Positions 23,596 through 34,363 of a stretch of DNA of 64,000 bases are shown one piece after another. The position numbers and the translations under genes are program-made. The stretch's first letter is position 1. Each line of letters begins with the position of its first letter. The notes under the pieces are model-generated. The model saw only the letters and a program-made list of their open reading frames with translations, was not told the origin of the DNA and did not search any database. Source of the DNA: Rubrivivax sp. (GTDB taxonomy: Bacteria > Pseudomonadota > Gammaproteobacteria > Burkholderiales > Burkholderiaceae_C); contig JAURZM010000048.1 in NCBI GenBank assembly GCA_030653385.1, positions 361,568 through 425,567 of the forward strand, given 5' to 3'.

Positions 23596-25916
23596 TCTTC
23601 CCTTTTCGGAACGAGGATGTCCCGGTTGCCGCTGTGGCCCATGGCCGAGACCACTCCGCTGTGCTCCATCTGCTCGAGCAAGCGCGCGGCGCGGTTGTAG
23701 CCGATGCGCAGGTGGCGCTGCACCAGCGAAATCGATGCGCGGCGGTGTTGCAGCACCACGCCTACCGCCTGGTCGTACATGGGGTCGGCTTCGCCTGCCG
23801 GACCACCGATACCAGCGCCTTCACCACTGGCGGCATCACCATCGAGCACACCGCCTTCGAGAATGCCTTCGACATAGTTGGGTTCACCTTGTGAGCGCAG
23901 ATACTGCACAACGCGGTGCACCTCGTCGTCGCTGACAAAGGCGCCGTGCACCCGTACCGGCAAGCCGGTGCCCGGCGCCAGGTAGAGCATGTCACCCTGT
24001 CCCAGCAGGGCTTCTGCGCCCATCTGGTCCAGGATGGTGCGGCTGTCGATCTTGCTGCTGACCTGGAAGCTCAGGCGCGTGGGAATGTTCGCCTTGATCA
24101 GGCCGGTGATCACGTCCACGCTGGGCCGCTGGGTGGCCAGGATCAGGTGCATGCCGCAGGCGCGGGCCTTCTGAGCCAGGCGGGCGATGAGCTCTTCGAT
24201 CTTCTTGCCCACCACCATCATCAGGTCGGCCAACTCGTCGATGACCACCACGATGTGTGGCAGGCGGTCCAGCGGTTCCGGTGCTTCGGGTGTCAGGCTG
24301 AAAGGATTGCCCAGCTTTTCGCCACGCTCGGCGGCTTCGGCAATCTTCTTGTTGTAGCCGCCCAGGTTGCGCACACCCAGCTTGCTCATCAGCTTGTAGC
24401 GGCGCTCCATTTCGCCGACACACCAGTTCAGCGCGTTGGCTGCCTGCTTCATGTCGGTGACCACCGGCGCCAGCAGGTGCGGGATGCCTTCGTAGACACT
24501 CATCTCGAGCATCTTGGGGTCGATCAGGATCAGCCGCACGTCACGTGCCTCGGCCTTGTACAGCAGGCTCAGGATCATGGCGTTGATGCCGACGCTCTTG
24601 CCCGAACCGGTGGTACCGGCCACCAGGCAGTGCGGCATCTTGGCCAGGTCGGCCACCACGGCGTTGCCGACGATGTCCTTGCCCAGGCCCATGGTCAACA
24701 TCGAGGCCGATTCGTTGTAGACCTCGGAACCCAGGATTTCCGACAGCTTGATGGTCTGCCGCTTGGCGTTGGGCAGTTCCAGCGCCATGTAGTTCTTGCC
24801 CGGGATGACCTCGACCACGCGGATGCTGACCAGCGACAGGCTGCGTGCCAGGTCACGGGCCAGGCCGACGATCTGCGAACCCTTCACACCCGTGGCCGGC
24901 TCGATTTCGTAGCGTGTGATCACCGGGCCGGGTGAAGCCGCCACCACCCGCACTTCGACACCGAAGTCCTTGAGCTTCTTCTCGATCAGGCGGCTGGTCA
25001 TTTCCAGCGACTCGGGAGTGACCGTTTCCTTGTGCAGCTGCACGCCGTCGAGCAGGTCGACCTGCGGCAGCTTGGTGTCGGCCAGTTCGGCAAACAGCGG
25101 CTTTTGGCGTTCCTTGGCCACCCGCTGCGACTTGGGAATCTCGTTGACGGTTGGCGCGATGAACAACGGCACGTGTTCTTCCACCACCGCCAGCTGTTCT
25201 TCGACCAGGTGTTCGCGCTCACGTGCGGCCATTTCGCCCAGGCGTTTGTCTTCCAGGATCTCGCGCTTGTCCTGGCGCCTTTCGCGCAGGCGGTCGAGTT
25301 TTTCGCCAATGCCGTCGGCCAGGCGCAGCCACGAAAAGCGCAGCGATAGAGACAGGCCCAGCACCAGGGCCGCAATCCACAACACACCCGAGCCGGCAAA
25401 GCCCAGCCAGCGCATCGACAGCGGCCCCAGGGTGTAGCCCAGCACACCGCCGGCATGGCCTGGCAGATGGGGTTCCCAGTGATAGAGCCGTGTCCACTCC
25501 AGCGAGGCACTTGCGCCAAGCAGCAGCGTCAGCCCCAGCCAGAACATCCACCTCGGAGCCTGCGGCGCAGCAGTTTCGGTGCGGATCGTGCGTGCCAGGG
25601 CCGACAGCCAGGCCCGAAGCGCCACCGGCACCAGCCACCAGGCCGAAAAGCCAAACAGGAAAAGCACGAGATCGGATACCCGGGCGCCCAGCAGGCCCAC
25701 CTTGTTCTGCAGGGGCTCACCCGTGCCCGACGTGCTGAAGGCGGCGTCGCCGGGGTGGTGGGTGACCATGGCCAGCACAAACAGCAGACAAGCCAGCGCC
25801 CCGGCCAGCAGCAAGGCCTTGCGGCGCCAGGCCCGTGCCAGGGCCTGCGAGGTGACTGGCGCGGCAGCGGTGCCGTCGGCCGTCAGGGAACCGAGGGGAA
25901 AACTCATGGGCACCAT
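23592..25916 (-). CDS. ftsK: DNA translocase FtsK
   Basis: A 774-residue septal DNA pump that resolves chromosome ends at division. Residues ~25-200 hold four membrane helices. A linker of moderate length leads to the alpha domain ([21 protein letters not shown]), then the motor with Walker [15 protein letters not shown] and Walker [16 protein letters not shown], and the C-terminal gamma winged helix that reads KOPS ([31 protein letters not shown]). The linker is much shorter than in E. coli, as is common in beta-proteobacteria. ATG 25916 and ATG 25907 are three codons apart and both possible. Confidence 0.95.
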   Translation of the reverse strand: MVPMSFPLGSLTADGTAAAPVTSQALARAWRRKALLLAGALACLLFVLAMVTHHPGDAAFSTSGTGEPLQNKVGLLGARVSDLVLFLFGFSAWWLVPVALRAWLSALARTIRTETAAPQAPRWMFWLGLTLLLGASASLEWTRLYHWEPHLPGHAGGVLGYTLGPLSMRWLGFAGSGVLWIAALVLGLSLSLRFSWLRLADGIGEKLDRLRERRQDKREILEDKRLGEMAAREREHLVEEQLAVVEEHVPLFIAPTVNEIPKSQRVAKERQKPLFAELADTKLPQVDLLDGVQLHKETVTPESLEMTSRLIEKKLKDFGVEVRVVAASPGPVITRYEIEPATGVKGSQIVGLARDLARSLSLVSIRVVEVIPGKNYMALELPNAKRQTIKLSEILGSEVYNESASMLTMGLGKDIVGNAVVADLAKMPHCLVAGTTGSGKSVGINAMILSLLYKAEARDVRLILIDPKMLEMSVYEGIPHLLAPVVTDMKQAANALNWCVGEMERRYKLMSKLGVRNLGGYNKKIAEAAERGEKLGNPFSLTPEAPEPLDRLPHIVVVIDELADLMMVVGKKIEELIARLAQKARACGMHLILATQRPSVDVITGLIKANIPTRLSFQVSSKIDSRTILDQMGAEALLGQGDMLYLAPGTGLPVRVHGAFVSDDEVHRVVQYLRSQGEPNYVEGILEGGVLDGDAASGEGAGIGGPAGEADPMYDQAVGVVLQHRRASISLVQRHLRIGYNRAARLLEQMEHSGVVSAMGHSGNRDILVPKREE

Positions 25917-25956
25917 TCTGGCCGATCAGCGCATGGCCGATCGGCGGGCACGGCCA

Positions 25957-26628
25957 TCAGTCGTTCTGTTGCAGCCGTTCCTTGATGATCACCGAGCCGT
26001 TTTCCTGGGTCTCGATGACCCCGCGGTCCTCCAGGTCCTTCATGACCCGGCTGACCATCTCGCGCGAAGCGCCCACCACCTTGGCCATGTCCTGGCGGCT
26101 GACCTTGTGGCGGATGATCTTCACGCCGTCGATCTCTTCGGCCATGTCCAGCAACGTGCGGGCGACACGGCCGTACACGTCCAGCAGCGCCAGGCTCTCG
26201 ATCTGGCGGTCGGCATTGCGCAGGCGCTTGACCAGCCCACGCATGACGCCGTAACTGAGGGTGCTGTTTTCCGGCAGGCAGCGTGCGAAGTCGGCGCGGG
26301 CCAGCACCAGCATGTCGGTCTGGATCTCGGCACGCACGGTGGCCGAATGCGGTTCGTTGTCGATGAGGCTCATCTCGCCCACGTAGTCGCCTGACTCCAG
26401 CACCGCCAGGATGACCTCGCGGCCCCGGCTGTCGGACGTGAGCACCCGGGCGCGGCCGTTGAGCAGGATGAAGAGCGCGTTGCTCTTGCGGCCTTGTTCC
26501 ACCACCAGTTCACCGCGCCGGAAGCGCCGCTTGACCACGCTGTCGGCGATGGCCTGCGCCTGGTCTGCAGTGAGCATGGAAAACAGTGGAACGCGGCGGA
26601 TCAGGTCCAGATTGGACAGCATCGACAT
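25957..26628 (-). CDS. Crp/Fnr-family transcriptional regulator, CRP-like recognition helix
   Basis: A 223-residue regulator. Residues ~15-125 form a cyclic-nucleotide-binding fold (RRGELVVEQGRKSNALFILLNGRARV, GDYVGEMSLIDNEPHSATVRA) in which the E and R-S/A-T pattern that holds cAMP in CRP is largely kept. Residues ~150-215 are a winged helix with GASREMVSRVMKDLEDRG, close to the CRP recognition helix (R-E-x-x-x-R), so sites like TGTGA-N6-TCACA are expected. It diverges from trxB across 171 bases. Similar genes beside ftsK/trxB are common in Burkholderiales. It has no N-terminal cysteine cluster and is not an FNR. Confidence 0.85.
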   Translation of the reverse strand: MSMLSNLDLIRRVPLFSMLTADQAQAIADSVVKRRFRRGELVVEQGRKSNALFILLNGRARVLTSDSRGREVILAVLESGDYVGEMSLIDNEPHSATVRAEIQTDMLVLARADFARCLPENSTLSYGVMRGLVKRLRNADRQIESLALLDVYGRVARTLLDMAEEIDGVKIIRHKVSRQDMAKVVGASREMVSRVMKDLEDRGVIETQENGSVIIKERLQQND

Positions 26629-26748
26629 CGAAGGTGCTCCTCTTGTTGTGATCAGGCTCCCGTCAGACCCCAGCAGGCACGGTCTGCAAGAATCCGGCTA
26701 TTGTGCCCATAGCGGGGCTTGCGACCACCCGGTCGCGCCCCGATGTGA

Positions 26749-27756
<1,008 letters not shown>

Positions 27757-27773
27757 AGCGGCAAAAGTCGCGC

Positions 27774-27779
27774 TACAAT
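27774..27779 (+). promoter_or_regulatory. Possible -10 box (TACAAT) of rpmB-rpmG
   Basis: TACAAT lies in the gap between trxB and rpmB, about 85 bases before the L28 start, in a short less GC-rich stretch. It matches the sigma-70 -10 hexamer at five of six positions. No good -35 hexamer was found 16-18 bases upstream (the sequence there ends trxB), so the call is tentative. Confidence 0.4.
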
Positions 27780-27863
27780 CGCGGGCTTTGCTGGATGTGA
27801 CCGACCTTGCCCTATGGGTGACCCAGGCGCTGCCAGCTCCGATACAACCAAGTGGAGAGCGTC

Positions 27864-28097
27864 ATGGCACGCGTCTGTCAAGTCACCGGCAAGGGCCCCA
27901 TGGTGGGCAACAACGTTAGCCACGCTAACAACAAGACCAAGCGCCGTTTTCTGCCCAACCTGCAGTACCGCCGCTTCTGGGTGGAAACCGAGAACCGCTG
28001 GGTCCGCCTGCGCATCAGCAATGCGGCTCTGCGCCTGATCGACAAGGTGGGCATCGACAAGGTCGTTTCCGACCTGCGCGCCCGCGGCGAAATCTGA
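27864..28097 (+). CDS. rpmB: 50S ribosomal protein L28
   Basis: A 77-residue ribosomal protein. The N-terminal [20 protein letters not shown] and the middle [19 protein letters not shown] are diagnostic. ATG 27864 is chosen over an in-frame ATG four codons earlier because MARVC is the conserved start and GGAGAG lies upstream. No zinc-binding CxxC pairs are seen, so it is the C-minus type. It is followed after 28 bases by rpmG, the normal bacterial pair. Confidence 0.97.
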   Translation: MARVCQVTGKGPMVGNNVSHANNKTKRRFLPNLQYRRFWVETENRWVRLRISNAALRLIDKVGIDKVVSDLRARGEI

Positions 28098-28125
28098 ACC
28101 CACCCTGAAAGCCTAGGAGAACATC

Positions 28126-28296
28126 ATGGCCAGCAAAGGCGGACGCGAAAAGATCAAGCTGGAGTCCACAGCGGGCACCGGCCATTTCTACACCACCAGC
28201 AAGAACAAGAAGACGACGCCCGAAAAGCTCGAATTCCTGAAGTTCGACCCGAAGGCACGCAAACACGTGCTCTACAAGGAAATCAAGCTCAAGTAG
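28126..28296 (+). CDS. rpmG: 50S ribosomal protein L33
   Basis: A 56-residue ribosomal protein, [20 protein letters not shown] at the start, ending [13 protein letters not shown] lies seven bases before the ATG. It lacks the CxxC zinc pairs, as in most proteobacterial L33. It closes the rpmB-rpmG operon and is followed thirteen bases on by a strong terminator at 28309-28340. Confidence 0.97.
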   Translation: MASKGGREKIKLESTAGTGHFYTTSKNKKTTPEKLEFLKFDPKARKHVLYKEIKLK

Positions 28297-28308
28297 CTTG
28301 ATCGCCCC

Positions 28309-28340
28309 AACAAAAAACCCGCCAAGGCGGGTTTTTTGTT
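28309..28340. terminator. Bidirectional rho-independent terminator between rpmG and the Liv binding-protein gene
   Basis: Perfect arms of 15 bases, AACAAAAAACCCGCC (28309-28323) and GGCGGGTTTTTTGTT (28326-28340), separated by AA. The GC stem CCCGCC/GGCGGG is followed by six T on either strand, so it can end rpmG on the plus strand and the convergent binding-protein gene on the minus strand. Confidence 0.92.
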
Positions 28341-28351
28341 GTCCATCAAGT

Positions 28352-28432
28352 AAGCGCCGCGGAACCGGCTTCGCCGGGCCGCTGGCGTTTGCCCCCTTGA
28401 GGGGGAGCGGCAAAGCCGCTCCGGGGGTGGTC
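28352..28432. repeat. REP-like GC-rich inverted-repeat intergenic element
   Basis: Between the terminator and the convergent gene is a tract with nested palindromes: CCCCCTTGAGGGGG, then AGCGGCAAAGCCGCT, then CCGGGGGTGG. Similar tracts are frequent between genes in Comamonadaceae-type genomes (from memory). This is the only copy noticed in the window. Its role is unknown; mRNA 3'-end protection is the usual suggestion for such elements. Confidence 0.45.
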
Positions 28433-29575
28433 TTATCTCACCACGGCGATCTGGCTGCGCTTGCCACCCTTGTAGGTGTACAGCGTCAGCGCGCCGTTCT
28501 TGATGTCGCCCTTCTCGTCGAAGGAAATGGTGCCGGTCACGCCCTTGTAGCCCGTGGTCTTGGCCAGTTCCGGCAGGTATTTGGCCGGGTCGGCAGAGCC
28601 GGCCTTGACCATCGCAGCCACCATCACGTTGGTGGCGTCGTAGACGTACGGCGCATAGACCTGAACGTCGATGTTGTACTTCTTCTTGTACGCAGCGTAG
28701 AAGTCGTCCATCGACTTCTTGGCGGCCCCTTCGACACCACCGGCTTCGGCGCACACCACCTGGCCGTCGGCCATGGTGCCGGCCGCCAGCTTGGGCAGTT
28801 CACCGGTGCAGATGCCGTCGCCGCCGACGAACTTGGCGCTGATGCCCAGCTGCTTCATCTGGCGCAGCATCGGGCCGGCCACGGCGTCCATGCCACCGTA
28901 GAAGATGATGTCGGGCTTCTTGGACTTGATGTTGGTCAAGATGGCGGTGAAGTCCGTCGCCTTGTCGTTGGTGAACTCGCGGGCCACGGCCTTGACGCCG
29001 GCAGCCGTCAGCGCCTTCTCGAATTCGTCGGCCACACCTTGGCCATAAGGTGTGCGGTCGTCGATGACGGCGATGTTCTTGCCCTTCAGGTCTTTCACGG
29101 CATAACGGCCGAGCGTGCCACCCAGGTGCACGTCGTCAGCCACGACGCGGAAGGTGGTCTTGTAACCCTGGCGGGTGTACTTGGGGTTGGTGGCCGAAGG
29201 GCTGATCTGGGGAATGCCGGCGTCGCTGTAGATGCGCGAAGCGGGAATCGTGGTGCCCGAGTTCAGGTGGCCGATGACACCGTTGACCTTGCTGTCGACC
29301 AGCTTCTGCGCAGCGGCCGTGCCTTGTTTGGGGTCACCTGCGTCGTCTTCGGCCAGCAGTTCCAGCTTGACCTTCTTGCCGCCGATGGTGACACCCTTGG
29401 CGTTGAGTTCTTCGATCGCCATGCGGGCGCCGTTTTCGTTGTCCTTGCCCAGGTGCGCAATGCCGCCGCTGGTGGGACCGACGTGGCCGATCTTGACGAC
29501 CATGTCTTGAGCAAATACGGAGCCTCCCAGCAGGATGGCAGTGGCACCGACGATCACATTGAGCTTGACTTGCAT
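28433..29575 (-). CDS. livK: Branched-chain amino acid ABC transporter substrate-binding protein
   Basis: A 380-residue periplasmic binding protein of fold type I. The signal peptide ends VFA-Q near residue 23. The mature start MVVKIGHVGPTSGGIAHLGKDNENGARMAIEELNAKG is the LivJ/LivK pattern, and IGHLNSGTTIPASRIYSDAGIPQISPSATNP forms the ligand cleft. ATG 29575 has GGAGG eight bases upstream. Direction is the same as livHMGF, but the gene is 7 kb away, with rarA, ftsK, trxB and ribosomal genes between; pairing with that transporter is inferred from the lack of another binding protein in the window. Confidence 0.88.
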   Translation of the reverse strand: MQVKLNVIVGATAILLGGSVFAQDMVVKIGHVGPTSGGIAHLGKDNENGARMAIEELNAKGVTIGGKKVKLELLAEDDAGDPKQGTAAAQKLVDSKVNGVIGHLNSGTTIPASRIYSDAGIPQISPSATNPKYTRQGYKTTFRVVADDVHLGGTLGRYAVKDLKGKNIAVIDDRTPYGQGVADEFEKALTAAGVKAVAREFTNDKATDFTAILTNIKSKKPDIIFYGGMDAVAGPMLRQMKQLGISAKFVGGDGICTGELPKLAAGTMADGQVVCAEAGGVEGAAKKSMDDFYAAYKKKYNIDVQVYAPYVYDATNVMVAAMVKAGSADPAKYLPELAKTTGYKGVTGTISFDEKGDIKNGALTLYTYKGGKRSQIAVVR

Positions 29576-29806
29576 GCGAAAAACCTCCGGTTGGGTATGT
29601 CGTGGAGCGACATTTGGGGACACTCGAAGCAAAGAACGATAACCGAAAAGCCCTGCCGCTCAAGCGGTGCTTGCGAGGCTGTTGCGGTCATTCGAAACCT
29701 GGCACGGGCACAACGCGCCGCCGTGCGCGTCAGCCGACAGGGTTGACCCCGACACTGCCTGTGACGCCGGCTGGCCGGTGCATTTGCGGCGTCAGTCTGG
29801 GCCGCT

Positions 29807-30247
29807 TCAGCCCGGCCCGTGGCCACCGGCATCGGGGTGGTGTTTGATGTTCAATCCCTGGGCCTTGTAAGCGCGCCAGCGCTCACGGCCACGGGCCGCT
29901 TCGTCGGGCTCGACTGCCACGATTTCGATCAGCCGCTCCAGCCACTGCAACGGCGACGGCGCGGCAGAGCCCAGGTTGAGCAGCACCCGGGGTGCGTCCG
30001 TTTCGATCGGCTCGGCACACAGCCAGATCGGTGTGCGGGCGGCCACGGCCGTCGGCGCGCCAGGCTGGCGCACGTGGGGCACGAAGTCGTGCTCGTCGAA
30101 GGTCCAGAGTTCGCGGTCGAGTTCGCGCAACCTTTGCGGCGACGCCGTCACCTGCACCCGCACACCCTGCCGTGCGGCCTTGCGCAACAGCCGGCAGGCA
30201 AAGCGCGTGGGGTCGGCCACACCAGTGTGGAACTCAACTTCGGTCAT
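29807..30247 (-). CDS. holC: DNA polymerase III chi subunit
   Basis: A 146-residue clamp-loader accessory protein that joins the psi subunit and SSB. The start MTEVEFHTG and the following PTRFACRLLRKAARQGVRVQV fit the chi family. LWTFDEHDFVPHVR and PIWLCAEP follow, and the C-terminus (ERLIEIVAVEPDEAARGRERWRAYKAQG) is the conserved chi ending. ATG 30247 is preferred to an in-frame start at 30271. It follows pepA by 47 bases in the same direction, which is the conserved arrangement pepA-holC in proteobacteria. Confidence 0.88.
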   Translation of the reverse strand: MTEVEFHTGVADPTRFACRLLRKAARQGVRVQVTASPQRLRELDRELWTFDEHDFVPHVRQPGAPTAVAARTPIWLCAEPIETDAPRVLLNLGSAAPSPLQWLERLIEIVAVEPDEAARGRERWRAYKAQGLNIKHHPDAGGHGPG

Positions 30248-30294
30248 GGGCCGGAACTCGGTGCGCGCCAAGACGTCGGCGCGAGGCCTTCACC

Positions 30295-31755
30295 TCACTT
30301 GGCGCGTGCCAGCACGAAGTGCGTCAGCAAAGGCACCGGGCGCCCGGTGGACCCCTTGGCCAAGCCCGACTTCCATGCCGTGCCGGCGATGTCCAGGTGC
30401 GCCCAGCGCAGGCGCGCCGTGAAACGCTTCAGGAACATCGCGGCGGTGATCGAGCCCCCCGCACGACCGCCGACATTGCCCATGTCGGCGTAGTGGGACT
30501 TCAGGGCTTCGTCGTATTCCTCGTCCAGCGGCATGCGCCAGGCCGGGTCCAGCGCCAGTTCACCGGCAGCCAGCAACTCGGCGGCCAGTGCGTCGTCTGG
30601 GCTGAACAAGCCCGAGCGGTGATGGCCCAGCGCGATCACGCAGGCGCCCGTGAGGGTGGCGATGTCCACCACCACCGCGGGCTTGAAGCGCTCGGCATAG
30701 GTCAGTGCATCACACAGGATCAGGCGGCCTTCGGCATCGGTGTTCAGCACCTCGATGGTCTGACCCGACATGCTCTTGACCACGTCGCCCGGCTTCACCG
30801 AACGGCCGCTGGGCATGTTTTCGCAGGCCGGGATGATGCCGATCAGGTTGACCTTGGCCTTCAGTTCAGCCACCGCGCGCAGCGTGCCCAGCACGCTGGC
30901 CGCACCACCCATGTCGTACTTCATCTCGTCCATCTCGGCCGCCGGCTTGATGGAGATGCCCCCGGTGTCGAAGGTGATGCCCTTGCCGACCAGCACCACC
31001 GGTGCTTCGTTCTTGGCGCCTCCCATCCAGCGCGCGACGATGAACTTCAGCGGTTCGTCAGAACCTTGCGCCACGGCCAGGAAAGAACCCATGCCGAGCT
31101 TCTCGCAGTCCTTGCGGTCCAGCACCTCGACCTTCAGGCCGTGGTCCTTGGCCAGCTTGCGGGCCTGCAGAGCCAGGTGGCTGGGCGTGCACAGATTGGC
31201 CGGGCGGTTGGCACATTCACGGGCCAGCGTGGTGCCGGCAGCCAGCGCCTGACCCACACGCAGGCCCTCGGCCGCAGCTGCCGTTTCGCTCTTGTCGCAC
31301 AGCAGGCTGACGGCCTTCAACTTGCCTGGCGCAGGCGCGCTGGGCTTGGTGTCGCGGTAGACGTACAGACCCTCGCAGACAGCAGCCACCAGTGCTTCAC
31401 CGTGAGCCGCGCTCAGGCCGCCAAAGCCCGCCGTGGCCACGGCCAGGTTGCGGGTGCCACCGGCCTTGAAAAGGGCCAGCCCCGCCGCCACGGCCTTGCG
31501 CAGCAGCTTGGCGCTGGTGCCACCGGCAAACACAAAGCCCACGCGGGCCGCCTTGACGCCAGCCACACGGTGGGCGTACAGCGCCTGACCGGGCTTGCAT
31601 TCGAAGTCACCGTCGCGAAGCAAACGGGCCACTTCTTCGGCCAGCGGCTGGTCCAGGGTGCTGGCGGCATCGGCAGTGGCCAGCACCACCAACAAGCCAT
31701 CTGCAGCCACGGCTGACAGGCCCGCAGCGGGAACGGCTTGTGTCTTGAAGTCCAT
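30295..31755 (-). CDS. pepA: Leucyl aminopeptidase (cytosol aminopeptidase, PepA)
   Basis: A 486-residue metallo-exopeptidase of family M17. The two-metal site is read in VGKGITFDTGGISIKPAAEMDEMKYDMGGAASVLGTL and in the signature NTDAEGRLILCDALTYAE; the catalytic Arg is within this signature. The N-terminal domain is the usual macro-like lobe. In several bacteria PepA also binds DNA. ATG 31755 gives the family length. It diverges from lptF across only 28 bases, so the promoters of the two genes must overlap or lie inside each other's coding start. Confidence 0.95.
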   Translation of the reverse strand: MDFKTQAVPAAGLSAVAADGLLVVLATADAASTLDQPLAEEVARLLRDGDFECKPGQALYAHRVAGVKAARVGFVFAGGTSAKLLRKAVAAGLALFKAGGTRNLAVATAGFGGLSAAHGEALVAAVCEGLYVYRDTKPSAPAPGKLKAVSLLCDKSETAAAAEGLRVGQALAAGTTLARECANRPANLCTPSHLALQARKLAKDHGLKVEVLDRKDCEKLGMGSFLAVAQGSDEPLKFIVARWMGGAKNEAPVVLVGKGITFDTGGISIKPAAEMDEMKYDMGGAASVLGTLRAVAELKAKVNLIGIIPACENMPSGRSVKPGDVVKSMSGQTIEVLNTDAEGRLILCDALTYAERFKPAVVVDIATLTGACVIALGHHRSGLFSPDDALAAELLAAGELALDPAWRMPLDEEYDEALKSHYADMGNVGGRAGGSITAAMFLKRFTARLRWAHLDIAGTAWKSGLAKGSTGRPVPLLTHFVLARAK

Positions 31756-31783
31756 AATTCCATCCAACCTGAGAAAACGGCGG

Positions 31784-32872
31784 ATGTTATTCGATTCAAC
31801 TGTGCGTCGTGAGCTGGCGCGGGGCTTCGGGGCCACGCTGGTGGTGGTGCTGACCATCGTGCTGACGAACTTCCTGATCCGCACCGTGCGCGACGCCGCC
31901 AGCGGCTCGGTGGCTCCGCAGGATGTCGTGCTGCTGCTGGGCTATCTGGCGCTGGGCTACCTGCCGATGATCCTGGCGCTGTCGCTGTTCGTGGCCGTGG
32001 TCATCGGCCTGGGCCGCATGTACCGCGACAGCGAAATGGCGATCTGGTTTGCCAGCGGCGTGGGCCTGTCGCGCTTCGTGCGGCCGGTGCTGCGCATGGC
32101 CTGGCCGGTGTTGCTGGTGGTGGCGCTGCTGCTGCTGTTTGTCTGGCCCTGGGGCAACCGCAGCAGCCTGGAACTGCGCGAGCGTTACCAGCAGCGCAGC
32201 GACCTGTCGCGTGTCACGCCAGGTGTGTTCCAGACCTCGAGCGATGGCCGCAGCGTGTTTTTTGTCGAACGTGACAGTGCCGACGGCGTGAACGCCCGCA
32301 ACGTTTTCATCCTGGCCAACGCCGAGCGTGGCGAGTCGGTCACCTCGGCCCGCTCGGGCCGTCTGGAAGCGGTCGGCGACAGCCGCTTCCTGGTGCTGGA
32401 ACGCGGGCAGCGCAACGACATCAACAGCAGCAGCCAGGAACGCACCTTGTCCAGCTTCGAAAGCTACCGCGTGCTGGCCAGTGAACGTGCAGCACGTTCG
32501 GCCGAGAACCAACCACCGCGTGTGGTGGGCACCTGGGACCTGATCAACCGCCCGACCGCACGCAACCAGGGTGAACTGAGCTGGCGCTTCGGCATGCTGC
32601 TGGGCGCGGCCAACCTGCTGCTGCTGGGCATCGGTCTGTCGGCCACCAACCCGCGGCGGGCCAGCAACTGGAACCTCTTGTTTGCGTTGATGGCCTTTGG
32701 CATCTATTACAACTTGATCAGCCTGTCGCAGGCCTGGGTGGCCGGCGAAAGGCTCAGCCTCGGGCTCGCCCTGGTGGGCTTGCACGGCGCTGTGTTTGTG
32801 CTGGCGCTGGTGCTGCTGTGGTGGCGCGACCATGCGGCCGTGGCCAGCTGGCGCAGGCTGCGCACGGCATGA
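31784..32872 (+). CDS. lptF: LPS export permease LptF
   Basis: A 362-residue inner-membrane subunit of the lipopolysaccharide exporter LptB2FGC. Three membrane helices lie before and three after a periplasmic beta-jellyroll (RVTPGVFQTSSDGRSVFFVERD). The opening MLFDSTVRRELARGFGATLVVVLTIVLTNFLIRT is typical. ATG 31784 is the first codon with that opening. Its stop overlaps lptG by four bases (ATGA), so the two are translationally coupled. Confidence 0.93.
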   Translation: MLFDSTVRRELARGFGATLVVVLTIVLTNFLIRTVRDAASGSVAPQDVVLLLGYLALGYLPMILALSLFVAVVIGLGRMYRDSEMAIWFASGVGLSRFVRPVLRMAWPVLLVVALLLLFVWPWGNRSSLELRERYQQRSDLSRVTPGVFQTSSDGRSVFFVERDSADGVNARNVFILANAERGESVTSARSGRLEAVGDSRFLVLERGQRNDINSSSQERTLSSFESYRVLASERAARSAENQPPRVVGTWDLINRPTARNQGELSWRFGMLLGAANLLLLGIGLSATNPRRASNWNLLFALMAFGIYYNLISLSQAWVAGERLSLGLALVGLHGAVFVLALVLLWWRDHAAVASWRRLRTA

Positions 32873-33981
32873 AGACCATCCGCCGCCTGCTGTACCGCGA
32901 CATCGTGGCTTCGGTGCTGTTTGTGGCACTGGCATTCCTGTCGCTCTTCTTTTTCATCGACTTCGTCGACGAACTCGAAGGCGTGGGCACCCGCGGCCGC
33001 ACGGCCTGGCATGCGGTGCTGGCCGCGCTGTACGAGTTGCCCGGCCACCTGTACGAGCTGGCGCCGATCGCGGTGTTGATCGGCACCATCTATTCGCTGG
33101 CGCGGCTGGCGCAGAGTTCGGAGTTCACCATCTTGCGCACCGGCGGCCTGGGCCCCGGGCGCGCGCTGTCGCTGCTGGCGGTGCTGGGGCTGGTGTTCGG
33201 GCTCCTGACCTTCCTGGTGGGCGACTACCTTTCACCCGCCAGCAAACGCGAAGGGGTGTTGCTGAAGGCACGCTTTTCGGGCGGTCTGGCGGTGGGCGGC
33301 AGCGGCGCATGGCTGAAGGAAAGGCGGAACACGCCCGAGGGCGAACGCAGCTTCTCGGTCAACGTGGCAGGCACCAGCGCCGGCGGCGGGCTGGCTGGCA
33401 TCCGCATCTTCGAGTTCGATGCCGACGGCCGGCAGGTCTCGCGCATCGAAGCCCGCGAGGGGCGCGTGACCGACGACGGCAGCTGGACCTTGACCGATGC
33501 GCAACTCACGCAGTGGCCTGCAGCCCGTGCGGCCGGCGCGCCGCGGGTCGACGTCACGCAGCATGCCTCGTTCGTCTGGCAAAGCAGTCTGGACGCCAAG
33601 GTGGTGGCCGCCGCCGTGCTGCCCGTGGGCACGATGAGCACGGTGGAGTTGTGGCGCTACAGCAGCCACCTCAGCGAACAGGAGCAGGCCGCTCAAGGCC
33701 ACCAGATCCGCTTCTGGCGCCAGGCGCTGTACCCGCTGGCCTGCCTGGTGATGGTGGCGCTGGCGCTGCCCTTTGCCTACTTGCACGCACGTGCCGGCGG
33801 CGTCAGCCTGAAGGTCTTCGGCGGCATCATGCTGGGCATCAGCTTCGTGCTGCTGAACAACCTGGCCGGCCACGTCGGCCTGCTGCGTGGGTGGACACCC
33901 TGGGTGGCAGCCGCCGCACCCAGCGCGGCCTACCTGCTGATGTCGATGGCGGCTTTTGCCTGGCTGGTGCGCTACCGTTAG
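32869..33981 (+). CDS. lptG: LPS export permease LptG
   Basis: A 370-residue partner of LptF. MKTIRRLLYRDIVASVLFVALAFLSLFFFIDFVDEL opens the first membrane helix; ILRTGGLGPGRALSLLAVLGLVFGLLTFLVGDYLSP is the conserved central region and NNLAGHVGLLRGWTPWVAAAAP the end. The ATG overlaps the lptF stop. Together LptF and LptG pull LPS from the inner membrane to the bridge. The next gene starts four bases after its stop. Confidence 0.93.
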   Translation: MKTIRRLLYRDIVASVLFVALAFLSLFFFIDFVDELEGVGTRGRTAWHAVLAALYELPGHLYELAPIAVLIGTIYSLARLAQSSEFTILRTGGLGPGRALSLLAVLGLVFGLLTFLVGDYLSPASKREGVLLKARFSGGLAVGGSGAWLKERRNTPEGERSFSVNVAGTSAGGGLAGIRIFEFDADGRQVSRIEAREGRVTDDGSWTLTDAQLTQWPAARAAGAPRVDVTQHASFVWQSSLDAKVVAAAVLPVGTMSTVELWRYSSHLSEQEQAAQGHQIRFWRQALYPLACLVMVALALPFAYLHARAGGVSLKVFGGIMLGISFVLLNNLAGHVGLLRGWTPWVAAAAPSAAYLLMSMAAFAWLVRYR

Positions 33982-33985
33982 GCCC

Positions 33986-34363
33986 ATGAGTCAAGGCCTG
34001 ATCCTCTTTGCCCACGGCGCGCGTGACCCGCGCTGGGCTGCACCTTTCGAAGCCATGGCTGCCCAGGTGCGCGAACAGCGTCCGGGGGTGCCGGTGCGGC
34101 TGGCCTTCCTGGAGTTCATGGCCCCCACGCTGCCCGAAGCTGGCGCCGAACTGGCCGCCGCCGGCTGCACGCATTTGCGGGTGCTGCCGATGTTCCTGGG
34201 TGCAGGCGGCCATGTGCGCAAGGACTTGCCCTTGCTCATCGATGGCCTGCGTGCCGCGCACCCTGGCCTGCAGGTGAGCCTGCAGCCGGCCGTGGGCGAG
34301 ATCGACAGCGTGACACGGGCCATGGCCGCAGCGGCAGTGCAACTGATGGGCGACGGCGCATGA
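33986..34363 (+). CDS. CbiX/sirohydrochlorin chelatase-like protein
   Basis: A 125-residue small chelatase. The start MSQGLILFAHGARDPRWAAPF has the metal-binding His10 in FAHGARD, and the second part contains GCTHLRVLPMFLGAGGHVRKDLP with the second conserved His in GGHVRKD. This is the short, one-domain CbiX form, which acts as a dimer and puts cobalt or iron into sirohydrochlorin. The stop overlaps the CysB-type regulator start by four bases, so siroheme for sulfite reductase is the likely purpose. Confidence 0.85.
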   Translation: MSQGLILFAHGARDPRWAAPFEAMAAQVREQRPGVPVRLAFLEFMAPTLPEAGAELAAAGCTHLRVLPMFLGAGGHVRKDLPLLIDGLRAAHPGLQVSLQPAVGEIDSVTRAMAAAAVQLMGDGA

